Shown: in pieces, positions 11,140-23,958 of the stretch
Layout of the letters: each line of letters opens with the position of its first letter
Numbering within the stretch: position 1 is the stretch's first letter
Source of the DNA: Norana najaformis
Taxonomy: Eukaryota; Annelida; Clitellata; Crassiclitellata; Hormogastridae
Length of the DNA stretch: 64,000 bases
Direction of reading: 5' to 3'
NCBI GenBank assembly: GCA_964023275.1
Contig: OZ029929.1
Location: forward strand, 5,043,381 to 5,107,380
The notes under the pieces: model-generated
What the model was told of the DNA's origin: nothing
Database searches by the model: none
What the model saw: the letters and a program-made list of their open reading frames with translations, nothing else
Made by a program: the position numbers and the translations under genes

Positions 11140-11325
11140 ATTATTAATTCTGTACTTGTTAGGCGCCACTATCCCACTATCTAATGAGAAAGCATCAATC
11201 AATGATGCTGAGCAATTGTAGCTGAAAGGTCCCTGCAGAGTAACCGTATCAGGGAGATTCGAACTCATACTCTCCGTGTTACAAGCCGAGTGCTCTAACC
11301 AATCCAATACCGTGCTTCATTAATA
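11140..11325 (-). repeat. tRNA-derived SINE
   Basis: On the minus strand: TTGGTTAGAGCACTCGGCTTGT (box A region) and GAGTTCGAATCTCCC (box B) with tRNA spacing, followed by an unrelated body ending in TTAGATAGTGGGATAGTGGCG. A second copy with the same head and body lies at 34330-34505. Confidence 0.75.
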
Positions 11326-12201
11326 TAATTATGTCCTATGTATGGGCCCATATGTAGAACATATGTAGGCTGGGAAAGTCTTGAAAATATAAGAACAACG
11401 TTAAAAAGAAAAACTTAGAAAAGGAAAAAGGTTATAAGAAATTGGGTTGAGCAAACACGAATCCAAAATAATTCTGATGGTGGAGAAGGTCATCAGAAAT
11501 TTGTTGAGACAAATGGTGCACTCCTGAACTTTGTAAAGGGGCATTATCAAATTTCAGTTGTATTGTATTGTAAAATGTAAATGTAAATCTCCAAAATTTC
11601 TCAGCACTCCACAAAAGCAGCATTTGGGATACCAGCTTATTTACCAGCACTATATTAATTCAAGTCCGCTGCAAGCAAGTTGTTTGGGCAGTTTCAGCGC
11701 CAGGTCAGAATTCGGCGGATTAAGCAGAGGAGACATCGTGGTTCTAAGGTGGAAATTGTTAGTAATGGCGGGCATGGGATGGTGGAGGAACTAAAGCAGG
11801 TTAGGATAGCTTGAGAAGTTCAGTTTTCAGTCTTGAGTGAAAGGCTGCACAGGACAGAGGGCAAGTGAAGGAGTGGAGTGCTCGTATGGACAGGCGAGAA
11901 AATGGGGTAAGCGTACTGGCGGGATCGTTTGTGAGTTCGTTCCAGAGTTGGCGCCGCGTAGCTTAAGGCGGGATAGCAGGGTTAGATAAACAAGGAGGCC
12001 GAGAAAATGACAGATATTTGGTAAAGGTAGATCTGGGCGGTTTATTTCTCAAATAAATGAGATGATTCTCTGCTACAGTAGAGGTAAGTAAGTTAGTAAG
12101 TAACTTTTATGGCGCCGGTGCATAATGCACAAGGCATCAGCAATCGATGGCACACCAAAGCCAAGCAGCAATCAGGTCAATATACAGAAGGCCACTACCC
12201 A

Positions 12202-12280
12202 GCCAGCACGCCTACATTGGGCCAATGTTGGACCAACATTGTCCAACATTGGCGAGCACTGCCCAACGTGTGTGTGCTGG
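12202..12280. repeat. Short palindromic insertion (CCAATGTTGG hairpin)
   Basis: Flanked by GCCAGCACG and its complement in GTGTGCTGGC, with an internal palindrome CCAATGTTGGACCAACATTG. The sister LINE copy at 14.4 kb lacks it, so it looks like a small non-autonomous element inserted into the LINE tail. Confidence 0.55.
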
Positions 12281-12390
12281 CTTGGCAAGACAGGGAGGCA
12301 GTCTGTGGTGGATAAGCAACTTCAAAAAGGTAATTCTTACTGTAAGTTGGGAACGAAATTACGCAAGCGACTGAGCAGAATGAACAGACA

Positions 12391-12445
12391 GACAGACACA
12401 CACACACACATACACAGACCCACACACACACTGACAGACACACAG
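12391..12445. repeat. (CA)n microsatellite
   Basis: CACACACA runs with GACAGACA at both sides. Confidence 0.85.
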
Positions 12446-14394
12446 AGTTCTAAAAGTTAGGCCCAGCAAAAGAAAAAGCTCGTTCATCAAAAACAGCTCT
12501 AGTCCTAGGTATGATCAGAGAAAGACAATCAGATGATCTGGTTGAATAATGACAAGTCTGGGAAATGAGGATTGATTTTAAGTATTGTGGTTGAAAAGAG
12601 TTCAGTGTTTTATGAGCTGTAAGTCCCAATTTGAAATAAATCCTTTGCTGAACAGGAAGCAAATGCAAAGATATAATCACAGAGGTTATATGCTCATATT
12701 TTGACGTATTAGCTATGGCTCTAGCCAGAGTTCTGAACTCTGCAGTTTCTGCATGTTTGACTCTGTGATACCAACAAGAATGGAGTTACAGTAGTCAAAG
12801 CGACTGGAGATCAACCCGTTTGCCAAAGATATCCTGAAGAAATGGGAACATAATGCCTAATCCTATTTGGCAACGCCGCCTTTAAGATTGTGGATCCGTT
12901 AGTGTGACTAGGGATGCATCTTGATACCCCTACAGAGCAACACCTGAGGCCGTCTTCTTTTCCTGCGATGTGAGCTTTCCGAGTAGGTTATCGTGTCTTG
13001 CGGTGCTTGGTAAAATGCTCTGAAGGAATGACCGAATGAGTGAATGAATCAAAGCACTTATTCTATAGTTCGAACTTCAACACTGCTACCAATCGAGAAC
13101 CAATGTCATCCTTCCCCATACAGCCATTTTCACTGGACCTAGAGTGGGCCAGCATAATGTCATTGGTGGCAACTGCTGGTCAGCTGCATGTGGGCTCAAC
13201 GAGGGGCCAACGGACGTATTTGTCAGGGTCTGAATCTGGCTCCTCGATTCATCTTCACACTACCTTCTGTGTACGACTCATTTCTGCGAGGTGTTTAACG
13301 ATCAATACATGTAAATTTGGTTTTGGTTATGACTCAAGCTCTACAACGCAAGACTTTATCTTTCATTTTGTTACTGTGAAACCATTGCTTAAGATTAATT
13401 AATTTTTAATACTGTTAAGTGAAACCCCCAATTAATTAAGCTATTATGAACGACTGGCCCCAAGCAGTAAGTCGCTATATAGGCCGGCCAATATATTATG
13501 ACTACCTGGATCTATTCGTCATTCGTAGGCCTATTCAAGTCAAGGTAACCTATTCAATTTGACGTAGGCCTACAAAAAGAGTTGGCGACAATATGCCTAC
13601 TCAAAAGAACCGAGTTGCATTCACCTAGTAATTCAAGTTAAGTGCTTCATTTAAAAGTTGAAACGTGCATTTATACTAACAGGCACTGTCTCAAGAATCC
13701 CTGAATACAAGATTCTGTGTAAAAATATATCTCGTCAGTTTTGGATAAGTAAAGTAAGATAATCACACATTTATTATCAAAGTAAGATAATCGAACATTT
13801 ATTATCAGTCTTCATCAGCCATCGACCGCGAGTAATGTATGACCCTAGACCGACTGCTGTTAGGTGAAATACAATACAACTGAAACGTGGCAAGCCTTTA
13901 CAAAGTTCAGAAGTGCACGATGAAGCCGGACGACACGGTTCGTTAAGAACCATAAACAGAATGGATTAGGTAAGTTTTCAGTTCAGAATGAATGAGAGGT
14001 TTGGTAAGAGAGTCGCAAACTCGACGAGGTCAAGTTCTAGATGCAGGTCTGGTGCAAGACACTAGCGGGAGGAAGCAGTGTCGACGTTTACCGTCGAATC
14101 CGGCGGGTTGAAATTTGAGTCATGTGAATATGTTCAGCCATGGAACCCATAACCTTACGTGCTTACAAGATGTACTTAGAATGCGCTATATAAATGTATA
14201 GTTACATTACAAACAAGGACAGCTTCTAGTTGTTGGATCACCATTACCATATTTTATTACATGTAAGTGCTTCAGCCAAAAAGCAGAGAAAAGCAGTCCC
14301 TTAAGCCAACCCCGTGAGGCAGCTATAATAATAAGACAATTTATATAGCGCCGTAACACAACCGAGGTCGAAATGTGGGCATCAACCTAATAAT

Positions 14395-15260
14395 AATAAT
14401 AATAATTAGCAACTTCTAATGCGCCGGTGTCTAATGCACAAGGCATCAACCGATGGCACACTAAAACCAAGCCACAACCAGGTCGATATCCAGAAGGTCA
14501 GTCTATGGTGGATAAGCAATTTGAAACAGGTAAGTTTTAAGTTGAGAACGAAATGAAAGAAGCGAGTGAGCAGAACGGACACAAGGAGGGAGTTCCAGAA
14601 TTTTGGTCCAGCAACTGAAAATGCTCGTTTACCCAGAACAGTTCTTGCAGAATAATGGTATGTCTGGGAAATAAGGACTGATTTTAAGTAACGTGTAGTT
14701 CAATGTTTTATAAACTGTGAGTCCTAATTTGAAACAGATCCTTTGCTGAACAGGAAGCCAATGCAAAGACTTTAGCACAGGGGTTATATGCTCATATTTT
14801 GAAGTATTTGTTATGGCTCTAGCCAAGGAGTTCTGAACTCTTTGGAGTTTTTGCATGTTTGACTTAGTGATACAAACAAGAATTGAGTTACAATAGTCAA
14901 GGCGACTGAAGACCAATGCGTTAGCTAAGGATATTCTGGAAGACATGGGGACATAATGCCTAATTCTGCATACGTCACGAATATACATGTATGATGACTT
15001 ATAAATACTTTACATAGTTGTGAGAGACATGGTAGAATCAAAAACAACACTCAAGTCACGAGCAGTATCAGTCATCTCAATGAGTGAATCACCCAGTTTT
15101 ACGGATTTAAACCATTCAAACTTCTTACATTGCTGAGGAGAGCCAAGTAGTAGAAATTCAGTCTTCGAGGGGTTAACGAGGAGTTTATTAGCCGCCATCC
15201 AAGACTGCAGCTCTTCAAAAGCAAAAGATATGTGGGTATCAAGTGGTTTAGTGTTTTTAG
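14395..15260 (-). mobile_element. LINE family 2 (CR1/L2-like), reverse-transcriptase 3' part
   Basis: The minus strand reads, from 15200 down, MAANKLLVNPSKTEFLLLG with LGDSLIEMTDTARDL, then after a frame change RISLANALVFSRLDYCNS, LQRVQNSLARAITNTSK and HITPVLKSLHWLPVQQRIC. This is the thumb and C-terminal region of CR1/L2-clade non-LTR reverse transcriptases. The 3' tail ends at the GCGCCGGTGTCTAATGCACAAGG motif near 14420. Frameshifts and stops show the copy is inactive; the fingers and palm domains (with the YADD motif) are absent. Confidence 0.85.
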
Positions 15261-15284
15261 CTTTGGCATAAGAGAGTGGGTGGC

Positions 15285-15480
15285 CAGTTCTTTCGCCAGC
15301 TATCTAATCTACCCTTTGAAAGTGTTTGGCCAATACAGAGGCTCTACTGGAACAGAAATATTTACACATCTTGTTGCCCTGGTGGGAATTTGAACCCTGC
15401 TCTCTGGGTCGGCAGTCGCCCATTTTCACCACTTATACTCACTCACCGCGTGCTTCAGCCAAAATATCCCTCAAACCAAA
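15285..15480 (-). repeat. tRNA-derived SINE, second copy of the 4975-5200 family
   Basis: The plus strand begins GGGTGGCCAGTTCTTTCGCC (compare GGGTGGATAGGCAGCTCTCC at 5008). The minus strand carries box B-like GCAGGGTTCAAATTCCC near 15385 and a box A-like segment about 40 bases before it. Confidence 0.5.
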
Positions 15481-15744
15481 GCCAGCACCCAATGAGACAG
15501 CATGCCTATAGTTCATGCAGGCACATAATAAAATATATATTAATTTACCTCACCTTATAAGTAATGCTATCAAACATTTCTACAGCACTTCTTCACGTGT
15601 GCTACTAAATGATGCCTGCATGCGATGACAATTGAAGACAACCGATATAACACCACTCGGAAAGATCTACCCGGTACGTAGATGACAGTCGGTTCCAGAC
15701 ATCAGCGATTGGGCATGAAAACCAGATATATAATACCTATAATA

Positions 15745-15845
15745 CTTCTACTACTGCTGCTACTTCTACTACTACTACTGCTGCTACTAATATTACTACT
15801 ACTATTACTACTACCACCACCGCCACCACCACTACTACTACTATC
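15745..15845. repeat. (TAC/TGC)n trinucleotide array
   Basis: Runs of CTACTGCTGC and ACTACTACTA. Open frames across it translate to Leu or Ser runs and are not genes. Confidence 0.9.
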
Positions 15846-16539
15846 ATCTGTAACTCGCACAGTCACATTGCAGCATGAATCAGAGGATGAGCATTCTTTC
15901 TCTAACCACACAGGCAGAAAGTCTACTTATACCAGGTGTTTAAAAGCAAACTGTACAATTCAACATTCACATAGTGTAGCAATAATGTGGTAGCCTACAA
16001 CCTGATGATTGGTGCAAAGCTTTACATCAATCAAACTCTTGCTTTAGGCCGTTGGGTACCAGTAACAGCTCTATATCACCGGACGGATTTTCTATGCTTG
16101 TTTTGGCGACACTACATAAAACGTGTATATACAGCTACACTTTAGTACAGCACCTTCTCCAAACTTCTCAAAGGCACTCCTTACCAGTCTAAACGACGTC
16201 GGAGTTCTTATTTCACCCCAGTAAAATTAGCAGAGTAGTTAGAGAAAACAAACATTTATACAGAGCACTATCAGCGGGTCATCTGAAGCATTAGATGATG
16301 ACTGAAGCTCTGAAGACAGTCACCACATTTTAGCTCATAAACTAATATGATTTGCAAAGCGAGGGAAACACAGACCGGAAGCCAAGCTGCTCAAGCGGAA
16401 AGCAATTGATTAAATGATCGAGCAGTTGGGTCATTGTGCCTGGCACCAATCAAAGTATTTCCAAGCGTTGTCTGGTTCTCTTTCTCTGTCTTTCAGTCTG
16501 AAACGTTACAGATAAACTCTCAACTTCAGATTGAGATTA

Positions 16540-17090
16540 TGATGGTCATGATGATGATGCTTATGGCGACTACATGATGAATGATGACACTGATGAAACA
16601 ACAATGACAGTGACAGTGATGGGGATCTTGGTGATGAGCATAGCAGTGATGATGATGATGATGACAGTGGTGATGATGATAATGATGATTGACAATGAAG
16701 ATGAAAATGATGATGATGATGATGATGATCATGGATGATGCTCAGGCAATGACAGTGATGGTGATGAGTACAGCAATGATGATGATGATGATGATGTTGA
16801 TGATGATGACGATGATGAACAGCATGCGATTAGGGGTTGAAAGCAGCAGAGGAAGACGTCAGAGCAGGAACCCGATGTCTGGAAAATGCAGCTAAGAAGA
16901 CTGATCTCTCTCCCAAACAGTCATGCCCTCAAGATGAAGATAAAGATGATGAAGACCATGATAATAACAATGACTGGTAATGATGATGAAATAGCGACTA
17001 TGATGGTGATCGTGGGAGATGATGACAGCAACTATGATGACAGTGACTGATGAAGTTGCTGATGACGACAATAATGATGATGAAAATGAA
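16540..17090. repeat. GAT-rich trinucleotide region
   Basis: Degenerate (GAT)n, purest at 16645-16735 and 16780-16820, continuing weakly to about 17090. Open frames on both strands (Met/Asp or Ile/His runs) are repeat translations. Confidence 0.85.
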
Positions 17091-17743
17091 ATCCTCAAAT
17101 GCTGTAAAAAATCAAATCTGGTGACTTTATTACCTGCCACAGCGATGAAGAATGCACATCCCGAAGACCTTGCATTTTCCATGCTGAATTAAAGACAATG
17201 ACGGTGGTTTCTTTCCCTTCACTGTTCCACGTGAAACATCCAAGACTCCTGCCATGTGGAACACACTAATCAAATCATGCAAGAATGCAAAAACTGATGA
17301 ACATATGTTAAGAACACACATAAGTGTAATTTGTATAAGTACACTGATTTATCTGTATGTCGTGGATTGCTAAAAAAGCTCCTTGGAAGACATCCTTTTG
17401 CTCCAGTAGCTCGTATTTTCAGCGGGCGATTATTTCAAAGACGGCCGTCCACTGCAGGGAAAAGCACTAGGTACCAAATCCGCTGCACAAGGACGCCTTG
17501 CAATTCGCTATGTAGGCACCACGGGTAGCAGAGCATAGCGTTCGTCTACCAGGATGGTCCGACGCCCAAACGCAGAACTTCCTGATGTGAACAGGGACTT
17601 CTAGCTATAGGGGAGATAGATTTTCATTTTATGTAAGTATAATTCTCTTGTCCATCGGCAACCAGTACGGCATCTCTCATTATATGTTTCGAAACATGAG
17701 AGGGTTTTTCATAAGTTACATATGTCCACAAATATGCATGGAG

Positions 17744-17745
17744 GT

Positions 17746-17776
<31 letters not shown>

Positions 17777-17992
17777 ACCTACACAGACCCACACACGCGT
17801 GCACACGCACACATTCAATCATTCATTCATTCAATCAATCAATCATTCATTCATACATGCAATATATTCATACATACACATATACATGCATTCATATATA
17901 TATTAATATGTATACATACATATGTACATACATGTATATATGCCTGCATACACATGCATACCTACATATATACCCACATACATACATACAGG
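17744..17992. repeat. Compound microsatellite: (CA)n, (ATTC)n, (CATA)n
   Basis: ACACACAC at 17747-17765, then CAATCATTCATTC, then CATACATA to about 17990. Confidence 0.9.
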
Positions 17993-18049
17993 GAGACAGT
18001 GTCCCAGTTTCCAGCCCAAATCAATTTTTCTTACTGAGTAACGATTACC

Positions 18050-18350
18050 TCCCTCCACGGACAATAAAAAAGTTACGGCCGACTCAGACAAGATCGTCTG
18101 ACAAATGAGACGGTTCCCGCCAAAGGGTGACGTTCTTAAGGACGTACGTCGCCAAGATGAATCGGTAACTCCGATGAATAAATTGCTGCCCAAAATGTCT
18201 ACGATTATTGATTGGAAATGTGTAATTTCTGAATGAAATTCATCAAAACACAGCGTTCGTCTGAGCAGAAAAGCGCGGTGTCTTAATGACGAGGTAATAA
18301 ATAAAACTGAATCTTTGGCCAACTGAAAGATGGCCCCAAGCATTAATCAT
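18050..18350. promoter_or_regulatory. Candidate regulatory block (CpG-richer, non-repetitive)
   Basis: Non-coding and richer in CG dinucleotides than its surroundings, with homeodomain-like strings GATTATTGATTGG and CATTAATCATAT. It carries no match to the repeat families of this window. Regulatory function is inferred from composition only. Confidence 0.25.
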
Positions 18351-18500
18351 ATACCCCGCAAAGTATTACAATGTTTACTAACATTAGACACTAATGCGGT
18401 TATGCAGAATAGCCATCAGTGCAAAACTTCATCATAAATGGTCTGGTAATATGGGACTAATGTGATAGTGTGTAGCCAGACAGCTATGTATGCTTGTAAT

Positions 18501-18608
18501 TGTTCATTAACGTGAATACTTACATAGTACCTTTCAAGATTCTTCATTCATTGATTCTTTCAAGTGTTCATTAATGTGAATACTTATGTAGTACCTTTCA
18601 AGATTCTA
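18501..18608. repeat. 64-bp tandem duplication
   Basis: GTTCATTAACGTGAATACTT...CTTTCAAGATTC occurs twice, at 18501 and 18565, with three differences in about 44 bases. Confidence 0.85.
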
Positions 18609-18619
18609 TAATGTCAAGT

Positions 18620-21000
18620 CCTCTTTATTTTAATAAAACATTAAGTGTTCGAATGTGGACAAAAACATCTCTATTCTTTTATCAGAAGATGGATGCCTCT
18701 GGGTGCTCACAGAACACAATTGTCTGTAGTGCTACCTTGAAGAATGTAACCATAATCATAATTGTAATGAAATATTTAACACCCTTCCCAGACATGACTT
18801 ACATATGGCTGAAGGATTAGCAAAATGCACTTCTTGATATCTTTGCCAAACGATTACTAAATATGTTCACTCCTATACTATGGAAGCAATACATTTATGT
18901 GCCTACCCACATAAATTGTTGTCAACAGCAGATAGTAATTACTTTGGCAAGTGGCCTACAATTAGACACTTTTCTTTTGCTACTAGAAGCAGCCGAAATG
19001 AGTATTTAGCAGAAAAAGACTCTTTTTTAGTAGCCAAACAAAGCTGTCTGACCCTGGTAGATCACAGTTTCTGCACTTTACCGATATGAGTCTACCGCAG
19101 CTTTCTGGCCATATTTAGTGAGCTTTATTGCAAAAACGTTGTCTGTTGAGTCACCTGGCAACATTAGTGTCTACCTTTACCAGACAAGACCTTCAGAAGT
19201 GTAATAAACTAGCACTACATTTTGCATTACTGTAAGTGACAGAAGTCGTCCACTGCAGCTGGTACTTGGGGCAAAGAAGTCATTGCAGGTTAGTAACCAG
19301 GACTGGGATGTGGAGATCAATTTAATAAACCCGGCTGAATACTATAACAACTACAAGTCCTGCTGTTCTGAACAGGTGCCTATTTATACATGGCCATCTG
19401 TTGCAGTCGCTTAGCGTAAGCCTCACACGTTCAAAAGGTGCCACAGAATATGTCGTCCCACTTTTTGCTAATGTATTTTAACAGATCTTACAAGTGATGC
19501 CTGATAACAGCAGACACTGATGAAGCGGCCACAACACCCTCCGTACATAATTTTTCTGCAATAGTATACCAGTAAGGACAATGGTTAGCATCCTCATATG
19601 TGTACGTGTATTTTACCATGCAGCACGTGGGTTCAAAGCTTTCCCAGGATCTACTAAGAACCTGTACCAATCACTATAAGCAAGCTCGGAAAATACCCGG
19701 AGTACATTCCATTTAAGGTCTTGAACAAGAATGAGTACAGTGCATGAATTATTAGTTAGTTTACAGAGTAGAAAATGGTAGACAGACATAGAAAGCTATT
19801 ATTTTATATGAAAGTGCATACCAGACAATTTGACAGCGATACCAGTTTAGGAAACAGCAAATAAGAAGCATATCATATTTGCTAAGAAAATGTTTTCAAA
19901 CTGGTGATAAATACAACCTTCCCTGGTGGAGGGTCATAGAGGTTATCTGTTCCTGCAAACTAAGTAACGAGTTTGCACTCAGTGTACCAGTACTCGCTCT
20001 ATCCATTCCTGTTCCAGACCTTGACATAGAGTACGTTCCATTACAAGCATGCTAAGAATGTACAAGGAACATGCGCTAACTAAAGCATAATGTCTAGACT
20101 CTAGAAGAAGAAATCAATAATGTGGCTGCACACTCAGAAACATTGTTTATGTCTAGTTTATGTCTTCAAGCACGGCCACTGTTACCCTGAGTCACACTTG
20201 TCTGGCAACCATCATAAAATGGGACACTAAGTCTAAAGTTGGTGAACTTCTTTGACAGATAGAATACAACAGAAAGAATATAATCACGAACGTTCTGGCC
20301 ACAGTAATGTCTGCTGTTAACAGACATTTTGAGTGCTAATCTTAAGATAAACAACTTAGGCTTTTCACGATGTGGCAGTTGCCACAGCCAACAGTTCAAC
20401 AGGATAGTACTCCGGATCCATCAACTTCAGGTCTCTTACACATGGAAGAACAAGAGGAACAGATGGATTTGCTAAACTGTGTATCATTCCAGAAGCTGTG
20501 TAGCAAGCAAGGTATACAGTGGGTGTCTTGAGTGCCAGCTAAGCGCCATGTGCTGATAAGCACATGCCCTGTGCTGTTTTCAAATTAGACGTGAACACAC
20601 CCCATTATTGGGTTACATTTCATTTGGATTACTACACAGCAAACAAATTGATCTACAGTGGGTTTTGGCCAAAGCTGCCTTCTTTGGCAGAAAAAAATGA
20701 ATCACTGTGGTAAGCTGTACAGATGCCGTTAGGCGCAAAAGATGAAAGACAAGATATCCATTTAACAGTATATACAAGTGTTCAGCCTAGAAAGTTGCTA
20801 AGTACTTAAAGGTAAAAGCAACACAACTGTTAACACAGGCCTTATTAGACACTCCTCAGAAGCAAGGTTCTGGTGTCCTTCAGCTGAGGTTCACACTTGA
20901 CGACAGCAACCCAACGACACCTTTCTCAACCTCCCAACTGTATTGCTACTAATGCAATAATTGGAGGGAGGCCTGAGTTGGTACGAGATGACCAGGTACT
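18620..21000. other. Intergenic sequence, no gene seen
   Basis: AT-rich. Contains degenerate pieces of a dispersed repeat recognised by strings such as GCCTGATAACAGCAGACAC (19500) and TGTCTGCTGTTAACAGACA (20310). No frame resembles a protein. Confidence 0.4.
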
Positions 21001-21009
21001 CTGCACGTT

Positions 21010-21130
21010 TACCTAGCTAAATGGCGTGGCGCCCATTCAAAAGGGCAGCGGTGGTGAAGGATCTCACCCGATAAATTCATTGCAAAATGAGCAGGGTCGA
21101 GGCCATATGGTCGCTGTATAAAACCTAACA
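21010..21130 (+). repeat. SINE fragment, GACCGTATGGCCTCG family
   Basis: CATTCAAAAGGGCAGCGGTGGTGAAGGATCTCACCC then GGTCGAGGCCATATGGTCGCTGTA, the inverted form of the copies at 34550-34805 and 53655-53900. Confidence 0.6.
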
Positions 21131-22164
21131 TTCACAATTATATTTTACACTAATCGGACTTGCCACATGGCAGATATTAATGCAGGAAATGACCAACATA
21201 GAGTCCGCCGCCTAGGGATACATTTATTCTCAATGGCTTCCCCCACCAGGCTAGTCTGTTGGTCACTAAAGGTGTAAGTGCGCAGTACAAGTGGATAATG
21301 TGTACGCACGATACACGATGAGTCAGATTAAACTGAGTATTTACAACATTGTTACTGCAACCCAAAAACTGCTTTACAATCTTCAGCTTTGATAAAGGAT
21401 TGCCTGCCTATTCATGATGTGCTGGAATTCTAACTTCCAACACCTTCATGTTGAATGAATGCAGCCACAGCTGGCATGCCTGCGCATAGCACTACGCAAC
21501 CGCTACTTCCACTACGGGACCCAAAGTGTTTTTCCTGAGAAAGCAACATGTTCTATTCTTATCTTAAGTTAAATGCGACTGCTTTCTGTCTGGCACAGCC
21601 ATTCCAGAGACTCATAAAGGCACCATATAAATGTCATGTAACATATCATTGCACAGAACCAGTGCAGTCAATGCATTCTGCATGGTAAAAGAAGACACTG
21701 GTTTGGCCAGAAAGCCCATAAACATATTCTGTATAGCTATAATACAGTTGAGGCATAGGAAACTAGCACTTCAGTCATCACAGGCCCATACATTTTACAG
21801 GACCTCTGAGAGGTTCCAGTAATAGTGCTATATAAATCTTCAGATACATTCTAATATACATACCAGTGTACACATATATGCCTGAACACATACATACCTA
21901 CTCATACATACATGTACATACATTCATGTACATACTGTATACACACAAATACATACCAGCCAGCTAGAGAGGTTAGCTGTTTGGTAGCCAAAAAAATTTC
22001 TCACTATACTCCTCACCTTTGCTGTGCATTGCAATCAAACAGTCCATGTCTTTATACTTGTTTATGACCACATTTGTGTATTCTGTATCAAGATAATTAC
22101 TTTTAAGACTGCAACACAGATTAGATGGATTTATGCAACAGGTAACATTTCACCTGTGAGGTTT
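21131..22164. other. 3' flank of the unrecognised gene, possible 3' UTR
   Basis: AT-rich sequence with CATA-type repeats at 21855-21955. No coding frame. The AATAAA on the minus strand at 21228-21223 is the nearest clear candidate for a poly(A) signal. Confidence 0.35.
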
Positions 22165-23958
22165 TCACGCCTGGCTGAGTTTCTTCAAAGATGGAAGGTC
22201 ACTCAGTTCAACCACAGAATCATTTGAACAACTGTTAGCATTAACATGTAATTCTTTCTTCTCATCATCCGTGCCATCACAGTGATCCTCACTATCCTTA
22301 GGTGATATTGTCTCGGATTCCGAACTCTGGTGGTACTCCACACAGGAATCTGAGCTCAGCCTCCTGTCTTGGTCCAGATAGTTAAGCAGCCACGTTTTCT
22401 TGAATTTCGTGTGAACGCCAGCATCGCTTGTCTGTGAGAGCAATCCAAAGTCCGACCCAGCAGATACTGGAATTTCCAGAGAGAGAGGGATATTTTCAGC
22501 AGCAGGTAAAGTTGAACAGTGGGATGAAGACGACGTGGCACCTGAGGTTTCGGTGGATAATGGCAGTGGATGGGATGAAAGACTCTCCATGCTAGAGGCA
22601 GCGAGGATGCCAGAGTTAACAACTGGAATGGTTTTGCTGGAACAACTTCCTGAAGCAGTGGAATGGCCGACTGGGGAGTCCTCAATGGCAACTACAGTTT
22701 TCAATTTTGTTTTGTTTGCAGTATTGATTGAATAGTTTTCTGCCTCCTTCATCTCATTTATGAATGCATTCTGTACAGTGTGGTCAACAAATGACTTAAA
22801 ACTGTCAATGGAGTTTGTCGACAGAGCAGAAAATGTAGACATGTTCATCCAAGATGGCAGGGGTGAGTCGACGGACCGTGACAGGTCTAGCTTGAGTCTC
22901 TTGGTTTTCCTTGCATTGATGCCTTCTGTCCAACGACTTGCTCGACGACTTTGCAGGAGCTCACCTGAGCTAATCGGAGACAGAGCAGGCATGTGCGACC
23001 GGGAGGCTAGTGCATGATGTGAAGAGACATAATGGGAGTTCAGTGGAGAAGATACAGAGCAACCTGCTGAACTAGTGGAAAGGCCCTCCGGAAAAGTGGA
23101 ATATCGACCTAATGTTCCAGCAGCACCTGAATACAGAAAGCCTGACGGAACATCATCTGGAATTTTATGGTAAAACCTTTTTCGTGAAGCCTCAGTCCTT
23201 TCCCACTCATGACGTATGCTCCGATTTTCCTGTATTCCAAGCTTCTGAGCTTCAGATGCTGAAAAACCACTCATGGTTGTTGACTGATGACTGTTCTGCC
23301 GCAGGAATAAGTCTCTTGCGCCATCTTGTGGCGACATGAAACCACATCCAGTCTCTAGATCTCTAGACTCTAAACTGGTGCCATTACCTGTGTCATTCAC
23401 ATGTCTGGTATGCAGATTCAGAGTCTGTCTGGAATTTTTCACTGATGAAAGCGCTTTCGTTTCAACATTACCATGCTGAGGCATTGTCTCTGATATTGTT
23501 GGGGACTCATGCACGATTTCTGTTGGCACATGTTCTTGAGAATACTGATAGGAAGTTCTGCCTTTGTAAACCCCTCCTGGAGACTGGCTCACCTTCCTGA
23601 CGTGGTGCTTTGCATGTTCCGGGCTTGAAAACCAGTCAGGAGGCAGCGGTTGACCATCTTTCACCCTTTCAGAGGTGACAAAGAAATCTTGGTTTTGATC
23701 AGAGAAAACATAGCCAGCGTTAAGAGGATTAGTAGAATCAGAATTTCGAAAGTTTGGATTGCTGGATGGTCGTGTAAAGCACACCTGCAGTGCATCAGAG
23801 GTGGGATTTTCTGAAGGCTTTCTTGTACGCTCCTGATTCAAGGAAGCTCTACGATCTGGCCATTCGTATTTACGGTAGTCTGACGTGCACCCACTTTCAT
23901 CTCTTCCCCATTCTCGTTTCCTGTCGCTGTGGCAAAATCCTGGCATTACAGTGTTTGT
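22165..23958 (-). CDS. Unrecognised nuclear protein, last coding exon (597 codons)
   Basis: The longest open frame in the window. It starts after TTATTTTACAG and ends at a TGA following LPSLKKLSQA. Composition is Ser, Thr, Pro and charged residues, with no long hydrophobic stretch, so a soluble, largely disordered protein. Conserved-looking islands are SFKSFVDHTVQNAF and KFKKTWLLNYLDQDRR. No close polyadenylation signal was found; an AATAAA on this strand lies at 21228-21223, about 0.94 kb downstream. Confidence 0.85.
   Translation of the reverse strand, partial: TNTVMPGFCHSDRKREWGRDESGCTSDYRKYEWPDRRASLNQERTRKPSENPTSDALQVCFTRPSSNPNFRNSDSTNPLNAGYVFSDQNQDFFVTSERVKDGQPLPPDWFSSPEHAKHHVRKVSQSPGGVYKGRTSYQYSQEHVPTEIVHESPTISETMPQHGNVETKALSSVKNSRQTLNLHTRHVNDTGNGTSLESRDLETGCGFMSPQDGARDLFLRQNSHQSTTMSGFSASEAQKLGIQENRSIRHEWERTEASRKRFYHKIPDDVPSGFLYSGAAGTLGRYSTFPEGLSTSSAGCSVSSPLNSHYVSSHHALASRSHMPALSPISSGELLQSRRASRWTEGINARKTKRLKLDLSRSVDSPLPSWMNMSTFSALSTNSIDSFKSFVDHTVQNAFINEMKEAENYSINTANKTKLKTVVAIEDSPVGHSTASGSCSSKTIPVVNSGILAASSMESLSSHPLPLSTETSGATSSSSHCSTLPAAENIPLSLEIPVSAGSDFGLLSQTSDAGVHTKFKKTWLLNYLDQDRRLSSDSCVEYHQSSESETISPKDSEDHCDGTDDEKKELHVNANSCSNDSVVELSDLPSLKKLSQA

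Larger units (their letters stand above)
12100..12870 (-). mobile_element. LINE family 2, 3' end with degraded reverse-transcriptase C terminus
   Basis: Plus-strand start GGCGCCGGTGCATAATGCACAAGGCATC is the antisense 3' tail. Further in, the minus strand reads LHLLPVQQRIYFKLGL and RTRAVFDERAFSFAGP, the conserved end of CR1/L2-type ORF2 (LHWLPVxxRIxFKL, RAFSxAGPxxWN). Several stops interrupt it. Better preserved at 14400-15260. It is interrupted by a small hairpin element (12202-12280) and a CA array. Confidence 0.75.

Noticed and set aside
13040..13402. 120-codon plus-strand frame
   Set aside because: No domain, no upstream promoter or splice signals in phase, and composition like the surrounding non-coding DNA.
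22760..23339. Plus-strand frames of 75-85 codons
   Set aside because: Antisense shadows of the 597-codon minus-strand exon.
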